Of a stretch of 5,553 nucleotides of DNA, positions 1-5,553 are shown piece after piece. The notes beneath the pieces were generated by a model. It did not search any database. It saw only the letters and a list, made by a program, of their open reading frames with translations, and was not told where the DNA came from. Source of the DNA: Planctomycetota bacterium (lineage in GTDB: Bacteria > Planctomycetota > UBA1135 > GCA-002686595); contig WTJQ01000512.1 in assembly GCA_011524785.1 (NCBI GenBank), positions 1 through 5,553 on the forward strand, in the 5' to 3' direction. The position numbers and the translations under genes were made by a program. The first letter of the stretch is position 1, and the number at the start of each line of letters is the position of its first letter.

Positions 1-2513
1 GCCTGGTGCAGCACCGCCAGGGAGCGCTCGGCCGAGAGCTCGGGTTGGTCGAACCCCGGGAACGCAGCCTCCGCCGAACGGTAGAGCTCGAGCGCTCGCT
101 CACGCCGCCCCCGCTGCTCCAGCAGCTTCCCCAGCGTCATCAGCGCGCGGTACTCCACGCCTCCCGCCTCGACCCCCTGCTCGAGGAGCGCGAGCGCGCC
201 GTCCCCGTCGCCATCCGTGAGGAGCATCTCGGCCTCGAGGAACATCCCGCGAGGGGGCAGGTCGCCAGCCTCGCGCGCCCGCAGGAGGGCCTGCTCGGCG
301 TCGAGCCGGCCCTTCTGCTGCCAGTGGCCCCAAGCGATGCCGAGCCACTCGTCCTGCCAGGCCGCACGGTCTCCGGACTCCTGCGGCGGCTTGCGCCCCG
401 CCCGCAGGGCACGCAGCGGCAGGGAGGCCGGATCGTGCCGGGGCTCGATGGCGAGCGGCGCGATCAGGTCCGCGACGAAGGCCTCGAAGCGGGCGTCCAC
501 CTCCTCCGGCGTGGCCCCCAGCTCGCGCTGGAAGGCCTGGTCCAGGTCCAGCCCCTCGTCGAAGGCCTCGAGCAGTCCGACCATCGGAGCGAAGCCCTGC
601 TGGTCGATCAGCATCTGGCACAGCAGGCCGCCCTGGTAGTAGCCGAACAGGATCCGTGAGCCGCGGAAGGCCCGGTTCAGCTCACGGACCGGGATGAGGT
701 CCCCGCCCGCCAGCGCATCCACGAGGTCCCTGCGCATGTTGCGGGTCCAGCCCGGGTTGCGCTCGGTCTCCTCCCAGGTCGCCAGCCCCTCGGTGATCCA
801 GCGCGGGCAGCGGTTGTGCGACAGCCCCAGGTGCACCACGTGGCTGAACTCGTGCCAGGCGGTCCGCGCCCACGAGAAGGTGCCGCGGATCTCGGCCAGC
901 GGGGAGACGCTCGTCACGACCGGGCCGAAGCAGACGCCCAGGGCGGGGAAGCCCTCGAAGCCGACCGAGCGCACGCTGAAGTCCGAGAAGCGCCGGAACA
1001 CCTCGATCCGCGTCCGTCCGGGGGTGTGGCCATAGCGCCTGGCGAAGCGCTCGCGAGCGTCCTGGTAGAACGGCACGAGATACGCCTCGAAGACCGCGGC
1101 CGCGTCCTCCATCCAGACGAACTGCAGCTCGCCCGCGTCGTGGACGACCGTCTCGCCGAGGGTGCGCTCGAGCACGAGCTTGAGGTTGTGGCGCTGGGCG
1201 TCCTGCCGACCGGCAGCGGCGACCTCGGCCCGCTCGAGGGCCTCGAGGCCCCCCTGCTCATCCCCCGCGTTGGCGCGCGCACGCCCCAGCAGGGCCCAGG
1301 CCGCGTGGTCGGTGGGATCGCGCTCCACCGCCTGCGCCAGGAACGGGACCGCCTCCGCGAAGCGATAGAGCTGCAGCAGGAGGGAACCCACCGTCCGCGC
1401 CGGGCGACTGTCGCCTGCCGCTCCCTCCGCCAGCTCCTGCAGGAGCGCGAGGGCATCGGGCCGACGGTGCTCGATCCAGGCGAGGGCCGCCTGCAGTGCC
1501 CGCACGTCCCGCCGCAGGGGAGCCACCTCCTCCAGGGCCCGCAGACGACTGCGCGCGCGCACGAGCTGCCCGTCCGCGAGGTCGTTCTCCGCCGCCGCCA
1601 CGAGGCCCGGCACGGAGCCTGGCCGCTGCTCGAGGAGCTCTCCGAGGATCTGCTCCGGGGAGCGGCTGTTGCGCCGCCGGTTGAGCCGGTGGAGGTCGAA
1701 CTGCAGCAGCAGCCCGGCCTCGTGGCCAGGGCACAGCTGGAGGGCCTCCCGGAGCAGCAGGCCGACCGAACGCTTGCCCGGGGCCTCGACCTCCTGCTCG
1801 CTCTCGAAGTAGACGCCTGCGAGGCCCACCAGGGCATCGGCGCTCCGGCCCTGAGCCGCCCGGTCCGCGGCCACGAGGTCCCGCGACGCGCCGACGAGAT
1901 CACCCGCCCGCTGACGGCTGCGGCCGCGCAGGACCAGGGCCTGGGGTGTGTCTGCATCCAGGCGAGTCGCCTCGCGCGCCGCCTCGAACGCCTCGGCCCG
2001 ACGTCCCAGTCCATCGAGGACGCGGCTCCGCACCCACAGCGCCTCCAGGCCTTGCGGCGCTGGAGCACCTTCCAGCAGCTCCAAGGCCTCCTCCGCGCGC
2101 CCGAGCTCGTTCAGCAGCTGCGCGGTGGTCAGGCGAAGGCGCGTTCCTTGGGAGGAGGTGAGAGCGCCCGCGGCGGCCCGCTGGGCCTCGACCAGCGCCT
2201 CCGGAGCGCGCCCCTGGTCCCAGCGCACGCGGGCGAGGACCTCGCGAGCGGCACCATCGTTCGGGTCGTCCGTGAGGTGCTCTCGCAGGATCCGCTCCGC
2301 GGCCGCGTGGCGCCCCTTCGCGAGCAGCTCCATGGCCTCCTCGCGCTCCTCGGCCAGCAGGGCCGCGAGCTCGTCGTCGACGTCCTGGAGCGCCCTCAAC
2401 CCTGCACAGGCAGGCTGAGCCACGGCCTCCCCTCCCCCGAGCACCCCTCCGACCACTGCGCCGAGCGCGAGGAGGAGGGCACCTCGAAGGCGTGAGGGGT
2501 GGGCCGGGCGCAT
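1..2513 (-). CDS. Secreted TPR protein with central HExxH (peptidase MA-like) metallopeptidase domain, C-terminus cut by window edge
   Basis: Reading leftwards from ATG at 2513 the frame stays open to base 1, giving 837 complete codons without a stop. Residues 1-32 look like a signal peptide: Arg2, Arg8 and Arg10, a hydrophobic stretch at 12-25, then a signal peptidase I site Ala-Val-Ala|Gln at 30-33. Residues about 55-450 are Ala/Leu/Glu-rich helical pairs typical of degenerate TPRs, for example near 130-150, 160-185 and 375-430. Residues about 455-685 resemble the gluzincin peptidase MA-like family: HEFSH at 554-558 (zinc ligands His554 and His558, catalytic Glu555), the third ligand Glu575 in WITEGLA, then the family's downstream Tyr-rich helix (GYYQGG, 624-629). 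TPR-like helices resume at about 715 and continue off the window. Expected activity is zinc-dependent proteolysis outside the cytoplasmic membrane; the substrate is unknown. No clear Shine-Dalgarno sequence precedes the start, which was chosen because it places the signal peptide at the N-terminus. The gene diverges from the amidase gene. Confidence 0.88.
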   Translation of the reverse strand, partial: MRPAHPSRLRGALLLALGAVVGGVLGGGEAVAQPACAGLRALQDVDDELAALLAEEREEAMELLAKGRHAAAERILREHLTDDPNDGAAREVLARVRWDQGRAPEALVEAQRAAAGALTSSQGTRLRLTTAQLLNELGRAEEALELLEGAPAPQGLEALWVRSRVLDGLGRRAEAFEAAREATRLDADTPQALVLRGRSRQRAGDLVGASRDLVAADRAAQGRSADALVGLAGVYFESEQEVEAPGKRSVGLLLREALQLCPGHEAGLLLQFDLHRLNRRRNSRSPEQILGELLEQRPGSVPGLVAAAENDLADGQLVRARSRLRALEEVAPLRRDVRALQAALAWIEHRRPDALALLQELAEGAAGDSRPARTVGSLLLQLYRFAEAVPFLAQAVERDPTDHAAWALLGRARANAGDEQGGLEALERAEVAAAGRQDAQRHNLKLVLERTLGETVVHDAGELQFVWMEDAAAVFEAYLVPFYQDARERFARRYGHTPGRTRIEVFRRFSDFSVRSVGFEGFPALGVCFGPVVTSVSPLAEIRGTFSWARTAWHEFSHVVHLGLSHNRCPRWITEGLATWEETERNPGWTRNMRRDLVDALAGGDLIPVRELNRAFRGSRILFGYYQGGLLCQMLIDQQGFAPMVGLLEAFDEGLDLDQAFQRELGATPEEVDARFEAFVADLIAPLAIEPRHDPASLPLRALRAGRKPPQESGDRAAWQDEWLGIAWGHWQQKGRLDAEQALLRAREAGDLPPRGMFLEAEMLLTDGDGDGALALLEQGVEAGGVEYRALMTLGKLLEQRGRRERALELYRSAEAAFPGFDQPELSAERSLAVLHQ

Positions 2514-2628
2514 GACAGGATCGTAGCTGGCCTTCGCGAGGGACCCCAGCCCCGATCGCGGACCTCGGAAGCCGCCGACGCCGAGAGCCCCCTTGGATCG
2601 AGCGCCCTGGAACGCTTGACTTGGAGCC
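2514..2628. promoter_or_regulatory. Divergent intergenic spacer, presumed to hold both promoters
   Basis: These 115 bases separate the start codons of the metallopeptidase gene (leftward) and the amidase lipoprotein gene (rightward), so both transcripts probably begin here or just inside the flanking genes. I could not identify a convincing -35/-10 pair. A TTGACT hexamer at 2616-2621 looks like a -35 box but ends seven bases before the amidase ATG, leaving no room for a -10 in the spacer. No clear operator palindrome was seen. The role is inferred from gene orientation only. Confidence 0.4.
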
Positions 2629-3576
2629 ATGCGGACCCAGTGCTCCACGCGCCTCCTGGCCACCCTGGCCCTCGGGCTCCTGGCCTCCTGCGCGACGCGC
2701 TCCAGCCTCCCCGCCGAGCGCACCGCGGTTCCCACCGCCAACGGGCCGGTGGTCCCCGCGTGGAGCGATGCCAGCGCGAGCGCCTTCGACTGGGCGACGC
2801 TCGAGGCCATCGAGGCCTGGCTGGCCTCCTCCGACGCCGTCCGCTGGGACCACTTCCGGAGCGAGGCCCGCCTCAAGCTGGGGACCGGCCTGATGGGGAT
2901 CGATCCCGAGGCTCCCGAGGCGACCCGCGCGGCCCGCTGGGAGCGGGCCTCCGAGCAGTTCACCCAGGTGCTTGCCGACGCCGGCGCGAGTCGGGAGCAG
3001 CTCGACCGGTCCGAGCGTCTCCTGGCCGTGGCGAGCAGGGGCCCCGCGGGGACCCGCGCCCCGCGCTCCGCCTTCGGGATCGCGGAGGTGCCCCTCCTGG
3101 ACGGCGCGGTCCCACGGGCTCGCTGGGCGCGTTCCGCTGCCAACCCCACCCGGATGGACGGGATCGACCGGCGCTACACCGAGTTCACCATCCACCACTC
3201 CCACACCCCTGCGGGAACGACGGCCGAACGGATCCGCCGCGATCACGTCAGCAGCAGGAACTACGGCGATATTGGCTACCACTTCGTCATTGGCTCCGAC
3301 GGCACGATCTGGGAGGGACGAGCGCTCCGCTACCAGGGGGCCCACGCCGGCGGGGACCTGAACCGCGGCAAGCTCGGGATCTGCCTCGTGGGCCAGTTCG
3401 AGAGCGCGCGGCCCACGCCCCGGGCCATCGCCTCCCTCGAGCGCCTCGTGCGTCACCTCTCGGAGGAGCTCGACATCCCCCTCGGCGCGGTCAAGGGGCA
3501 TGGGGAGGTGAAGGCCACCGCCTGCCCTGGGCGCCACCTGCAGTCTTGGGTCCAGCGCTGGCGGCGCACCCACTGA
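2629..3576 (+). CDS. Lipoprotein N-acetylmuramoyl-L-alanine amidase (PGRP/Amidase_2 fold)
   Basis: A 315-residue predicted lipoprotein that should cut the amide bond between N-acetylmuramic acid and L-alanine of peptidoglycan. The N-terminus has Arg2 and Arg8, a hydrophobic core and a lipobox Leu-Ala-Ser-Cys with Cys21 as the acylation site, so it is probably membrane-anchored facing the periplasm. Residues about 50-150 form a helical region I do not recognise, containing many Glu and Arg. The catalytic domain spans about 180-312. Visible family residues are His189 in TIHHSH, Tyr217 in IGYHF, the AHAGGDLNRGKLGICLVG core strand region, His291 in KGHGEV, Thr297 and Cys299 in TACPGR. His189, His291 and Cys299 match the zinc triad of the T7 lysozyme/PGRP family, including the eight-residue His-to-Cys step, so it should be catalytically active and not only a binding protein. 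A GGAG at 2623-2626 lies just two bases from the ATG, unusually close for a Shine-Dalgarno sequence; the well-formed lipoprotein signal still supports this start. It is probably co-transcribed with the next gene. Confidence 0.93.
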   Translation: MRTQCSTRLLATLALGLLASCATRSSLPAERTAVPTANGPVVPAWSDASASAFDWATLEAIEAWLASSDAVRWDHFRSEARLKLGTGLMGIDPEAPEATRAARWERASEQFTQVLADAGASREQLDRSERLLAVASRGPAGTRAPRSAFGIAEVPLLDGAVPRARWARSAANPTRMDGIDRRYTEFTIHHSHTPAGTTAERIRRDHVSSRNYGDIGYHFVIGSDGTIWEGRALRYQGAHAGGDLNRGKLGICLVGQFESARPTPRAIASLERLVRHLSEELDIPLGAVKGHGEVKATACPGRHLQSWVQRWRRTH

Positions 3577-3597
3577 GCTTCGCTACGGCGTCCCACC

Positions 3598-4101
3598 ATG
3601 CCCAAGGCCGCACGAGGAGGATCGATGCCGGTGGCCTCGAGCCTCCTGCTGGCTGGCCTGGCGCTCCTGCCTCTGGCCTGCGGCGGCGGACCAACGGAGG
3701 GCGACGCGCGCACCCTGCGCGAGCCGCACCGGTCCGGGGACGGCGTCCGCGCGGAGTTCCGCCAGGAGTTCCGCGATGGCGAGTGGGTGCACGACGGCCC
3801 CGCGCGCTTCTGGGACGAGGAGGGACGTCTCACCCACGTGGGGACCTACAGCGACGGTCTCGAGAGCGGCTCCTGGCAGGAGTACGCCCCGGACGGGTCC
3901 CTCGGTGAGGGCCCCTACGAGGCTGGCGAGCGCTCGGGCGAGTGGACGTGGTTCCACCCGGCCCGGGAGGGCCAGGGCCGCGTCCCCGCAGAGCGAGGCA
4001 CGTATCGCAAGGGCCTCCGGGACGGCACGTGGCAGCGCTGGGACAGGGCTGGAGCGGCCCTGAGCCCGACGAGGTGGCGCTCCGGCGAGGAGCTGCCCTG
4101 A
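3598..4101 (+). CDS. Small lipoprotein with MORN-like (YwqK-type) repeats
   Basis: A 167-residue predicted lipoprotein of unknown function. The hydrophobic stretch 12-27 ends in Leu-Ala-Cys, with Cys28 as the likely acylated residue, followed by a Gly/Thr/Glu-rich linker. Residues about 58-160 are four degenerate repeats of roughly 20-28 residues with the pattern Gly-x-Tyr-x-x-Gly-x-x-x-Gly-x-Trp-x-x-aromatic, at about 58-78, 82-102, 105-128 and 134-155. This is the MORN_2/YwqK-like pattern, a beta-hairpin repeat whose members are sometimes labelled antitoxins by automated transfer; no toxin gene is evident here. The start is uncertain. ATG 3598 gives a positively charged n-region (Lys3, Arg6) but no Shine-Dalgarno sequence. 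ATG 3625 (158 residues) has GAGGAGG four bases upstream but lacks Lys or Arg before the hydrophobic core. It lies 21 bases after the amidase gene on the same strand, so the two probably share a transcript and an envelope location. Confidence 0.82.
   Translation: MPKAARGGSMPVASSLLLAGLALLPLACGGGPTEGDARTLREPHRSGDGVRAEFRQEFRDGEWVHDGPARFWDEEGRLTHVGTYSDGLESGSWQEYAPDGSLGEGPYEAGERSGEWTWFHPAREGQGRVPAERGTYRKGLRDGTWQRWDRAGAALSPTRWRSGEELP
3614..3620 (+). promoter_or_regulatory. Candidate ribosome binding site GAGGAGG for an internal start at 3625
   Basis: A purine-rich GAGGAGG sits four bases before an in-frame ATG at 3625, inside the first codons of the longer lipoprotein reading frame. It is the best Shine-Dalgarno match near any start in the window and argues for the 158-residue form. 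Against it, the same bases simply encode Gly-Gly codons of the longer form, and only the longer form has a charged signal-peptide n-region. Confidence 0.4.
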
Positions 4102-4110
4102 GGCATCAGG
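4097..4110. repeat. Short inverted repeat spanning the two convergent stop codons
   Basis: CCTGA at 4097-4101 and TCAGG at 4106-4110 are perfect inverted repeats around a four-base loop, GGCA. The arms contain the TGA stop of the forward lipoprotein gene and the TGA stop of the reverse dehydratase gene. Only 4102-4105 is non-coding, so any transcription end signal must lie within the genes. The stem is just five base pairs and no T-run follows on either side, so it is weak as an intrinsic terminator. Confidence 0.3.
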
Positions 4111-5089
4111 CCCCGGCGACGGCCGCGGGAGCGTCCTGCAGAGAAGCCTCGCGAGCCAGGTCCGCGGCAACCATCTCCTCGACCAGGTCCTGGAACGAGT
4201 AGCGCGGCGAGAACCCGAGCCGGTCCCCCGCCTCGGAAGGATCGGCGACCAGGTGGACGGGCTCGACCGGCCTCAGCAGCGCGGGGTCCTGGACCACGTG
4301 CCGGCGCCAGTCGAGGTCGAGCGCGCCGAACGCGCTCGCCACGAGCTCCTCCACGCTGTGGGTCTCTCCGCTCCCCACGACGAGGTCCCGCGGCTCCTCC
4401 TGCGCCATCATGAGGCGCATGGCGCGCACCGCGTCCTGCGCGTGGCTCCAGTCCCGCCGAGCCCCCAGGTCCCCCAGCTCCAGCTGCGCCTGGAGCCCGA
4501 GCTGGATCCGCGCCGCGGCCCGCGTGACCTTGCGACTCACGAAGGCCTCGCTCCGCCGGGGTGACTCGTGGTTGAACTGGATGCCGGACACGGCCCACAT
4601 CCCGTAGCACTCTCGGCAGGTCGTGACGTGCCAGTGGGCCTGGAGCTTCGCGGCGCCATAGGGCGAGCGCGGAGCGAACGGGCTCCCACTGTTCTGAGGG
4701 CCGGGGGTCGACCCGAACATCTCGGAGGACGAGGCCTGGTAGAGACGCGCCCGTGGAGCCAGCTCGCGCACCGCCTCGATCAGCCGGATCGCCCCGGCGC
4801 CCGTCACCTCGGCGGTGCCGACAGGATCCCGGAACGAGGTCCTCACGCAGGTCTGCGCAGCGAGGTTGTAGACGTGGTCGGGCCGGGCCCGCTCCACGGC
4901 CGCGCGCAGAGTCGGTGCGCTGCGGAGGTCCCCCTCGAGGACCTCGATCCGCCCCGCGAGGTGCGCCGCGCACCCGAGCCCGGGACCACGCACGAGGCCG
5001 AAGACGCTCCAGCCCTCCTCCAGCAGCAGCTCGGCGAGGTAGCTCCCGTCCTGCCCGGTGATCCCAGTGATGAGGGCTCGGCCGCTCAT
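4106..5089 (-). CDS. gmd: GDP-mannose 4,6-dehydratase-type extended SDR, short form
   Basis: A 327-residue cytoplasmic enzyme expected to convert GDP-D-mannose to GDP-4-keto-6-deoxy-D-mannose, precursor of GDP-fucose, GDP-rhamnose and GDP-perosamine. The N-terminal Rossmann motif is TGITGQDG (8-15) followed by SYLAELLL. NLAAQT at 75-80, Ser121 and Glu123 in ASSSEMFG, and Tyr144-x-x-x-Lys148 in SPYGAAK form the SDR active site. FNHESPRR at 172-179, RKVTRA at 186-191, GDLGARRDWSHAQD at 206-219 and a C-terminal DPALLRPVE (268-276) are hallmarks of Gmd and not of other sugar epimerases. Differences from canonical Gmd: the Arg/Ser/Asn-rich NADP loop after the second strand is reduced to VRGPGLG, Ser replaces the usual catalytic Thr, and the typical Asn-Tyr-Arg-Glu stretch reads TCRE (157-160). 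Length is below the usual 340-375. Start ATG 5089 was chosen because the Rossmann strand begins at residue 4 and the codon overlaps the upstream stop as ATGA. Confidence 0.92.
   Translation of the reverse strand: MSGRALITGITGQDGSYLAELLLEEGWSVFGLVRGPGLGCAAHLAGRIEVLEGDLRSAPTLRAAVERARPDHVYNLAAQTCVRTSFRDPVGTAEVTGAGAIRLIEAVRELAPRARLYQASSSEMFGSTPGPQNSGSPFAPRSPYGAAKLQAHWHVTTCRECYGMWAVSGIQFNHESPRRSEAFVSRKVTRAAARIQLGLQAQLELGDLGARRDWSHAQDAVRAMRLMMAQEEPRDLVVGSGETHSVEELVASAFGALDLDWRRHVVQDPALLRPVEPVHLVADPSEAGDRLGFSPRYSFQDLVEEMVAADLAREASLQDAPAAVAGA
5086..5089 (-). other. ATGA stop/start overlap coupling the GNAT and dehydratase genes
   Basis: Read on the reverse strand, bases 5089-5086 are ATGA: ATG starts the dehydratase and TGA ends the acetyltransferase one frame away. 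This arrangement is a classic sign of one transcript with ribosome re-initiation. Only a weak AAGG-like sequence precedes the dehydratase ATG, consistent with translation depending on the upstream gene. Confidence 0.85.
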
Positions 5090-5553
5090 GGCGCCTTGGA
5101 CGCGCTCGGGCCCGAGGTCTTCCCGTCGAACTCGACCTCGTACATCCGGTAGTGGGCGGGCTGCATGCCGAGGGCCTCGTAGGTGGCCTGGGCTCCGGCG
5201 TTCTCGTGCTCCACGTAGAGCCGGATCCCGCACACGTCCCCGGCAGCACGCGCCTCGGCCTCCACGGCCGCGTAGAGGGCTCGGAAGACGCCCGTCCGGC
5301 GAGCCTCCTCGGCGACGAACACGCTCTGGATCCACCAGAACCAGCCGTTCCGCCAGTCGCTCCACTCCACGGTCCACATGGTGCACCCCAGGGGCTGCCC
5401 CCCCCGCTCGGCGATCAGGTACGTCCCGCGCCCCGCGTCCTCGAGGATCGCGCACAGGCCCGCCCGAACCAGGTCGTCCTCGAGTCGCTTCCCCTCGGTC
5501 TCCAGGGCCATGGCCTGCTGGAACCCGAGGAGCGCCTCGAGGTCGTCGAGGCT
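5086..5553 (-). CDS. GNAT family N-acetyltransferase, N-terminus cut by window edge
   Basis: The frame is open from the right edge to TGA at 5088-5086, giving 155 residues; an internal Met at 5511 is probably not the start because recognisable family sequence continues before it. Visible GNAT features, numbered from the edge: a first helix with MALETEGKRLEDD (15-27), beta strands around TYLIAERGGQPLGC (44-57), EWSDWRNG (63-70) then FWWIQSVFV (72-80), the acetyl-CoA pyrophosphate loop Arg85-Arg86-Thr-Gly-Val-Phe90 matching (Arg/Gln)-x-x-Gly-x-(Gly/Ala) loosely, RLYVEHENAGAQATYEALGM (111-130), and a closing strand with YRMYEVEF. It should transfer an acetyl group from acetyl-CoA to an amine; the acceptor cannot be read from sequence. 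Probably only 10-20 residues are missing. Its stop overlaps the next gene's start by four bases, implying translational coupling with the sugar dehydratase, so an amino-sugar or peptide acceptor in surface polysaccharide synthesis is possible but unproven. Confidence 0.9.
   Translation of the reverse strand, partial: SLDDLEALLGFQQAMALETEGKRLEDDLVRAGLCAILEDAGRGTYLIAERGGQPLGCTMWTVEWSDWRNGWFWWIQSVFVAEEARRTGVFRALYAAVEAEARAAGDVCGIRLYVEHENAGAQATYEALGMQPAHYRMYEVEFDGKTSGPSASKAP

Noticed and set aside
816..2495. 559-codon open frame on the forward strand opposite the metallopeptidase gene
   Set aside because: It is a shadow of the reverse-strand gene: low-complexity Arg/Gly/Pro/Leu composition, no recognisable motif, and the opposite strand carries a continuous protein with signal peptide, TPRs and zinc site.
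2616..2621. TTGACT, resembling a sigma-70 -35 box
   Set aside because: It ends seven bases before the amidase ATG, so the matching -10 and start site would fall inside the coding region.
1900..3573. 557-codon reverse-strand frame overlapping the amidase gene and part of the metallopeptidase gene
   Set aside because: It spans two unrelated real genes and the intergenic spacer, and its translation is Gly/Arg/Pro-rich without domain signatures. Long spurious frames are expected at this GC content because stop codons are rare.
2499..3908. 469-codon forward frame running through the amidase and into the lipoprotein gene
   Set aside because: Frame-shifted shadow of the amidase gene, with Arg/Pro-rich translation and no signal peptide or domain.
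3598..4101. Possible toxin-antitoxin system, because YwqK-like repeat proteins are often labelled antitoxins
   Set aside because: No toxin-like gene is adjacent, the protein is a predicted lipoprotein, and the label in databases is mostly transferred from homology to the repeat.
4568..5152. 194-codon forward frame opposite the dehydratase gene
   Set aside because: No motif, and it is antisense to a well-supported enzyme gene.
3915..5249. 444-codon reverse frame overlapping the dehydratase and acetyltransferase genes
   Set aside because: Out-of-frame shadow; the clear Gmd and GNAT motifs lie in other frames.
4106..5455. Longer dehydratase starting upstream at 5455
   Set aside because: The extra N-terminal residues are an out-of-frame reading of the acetyltransferase gene; the Rossmann fold begins immediately after the ATG at 5089.

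Overview
The window is very GC-rich (roughly 70% by eye) and densely coding, with codons that strongly favour G or C in the third position. It holds five protein genes and no RNA gene, mobile element, CRISPR array or long repeat that I can see. Signal peptides, two predicted lipoproteins and a peptidoglycan amidase point to a diderm bacterium with peptidoglycan. The style (large secreted TPR-protease, small MORN-type lipoprotein, weak Shine-Dalgarno sequences, high GC) would suit a Planctomycetota or Myxococcota lineage, but that is an impression and not a placement.

Layout. (1) Complement of 1-2513: a secreted TPR protein with a gluzincin (HExxH...E) metallopeptidase domain in the middle; its C-terminus runs off the left edge. 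(2) A 115-base divergent spacer, 2514-2628, which should carry the promoters for both directions. (3) 2629-3576, forward: a lipoprotein with a PGRP/Amidase_2 N-acetylmuramoyl-L-alanine amidase domain. (4) 3598-4101, forward, 21 bases later: a small lipoprotein of MORN-like (YwqK-type) repeats. (5) Complement of 4106-5089: a short GDP-mannose 4,6-dehydratase-type SDR enzyme. (6) Complement of 5086 to the right edge: a GNAT acetyltransferase missing its extreme N-terminus. Its stop codon overlaps the dehydratase start as ATGA.

Functional reading. The three left-hand genes encode exported proteins acting at the cell envelope: a metallopeptidase, a peptidoglycan amidase and a repeat lipoprotein. 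The two right-hand genes form a translationally coupled pair of cytoplasmic enzymes. The dehydratase would supply GDP-4-keto-6-deoxymannose-type nucleotide sugar, probably for surface polysaccharide, and the GNAT may acetylate an unknown acceptor. The convergent halves meet with only four bases between stop codons. I see no clear evidence of a previously undescribed defence or mobile system. The most interesting points are the protease's TPR-peptidase-TPR architecture, the paired envelope lipoproteins, and the dehydratase's departures from canonical Gmd.
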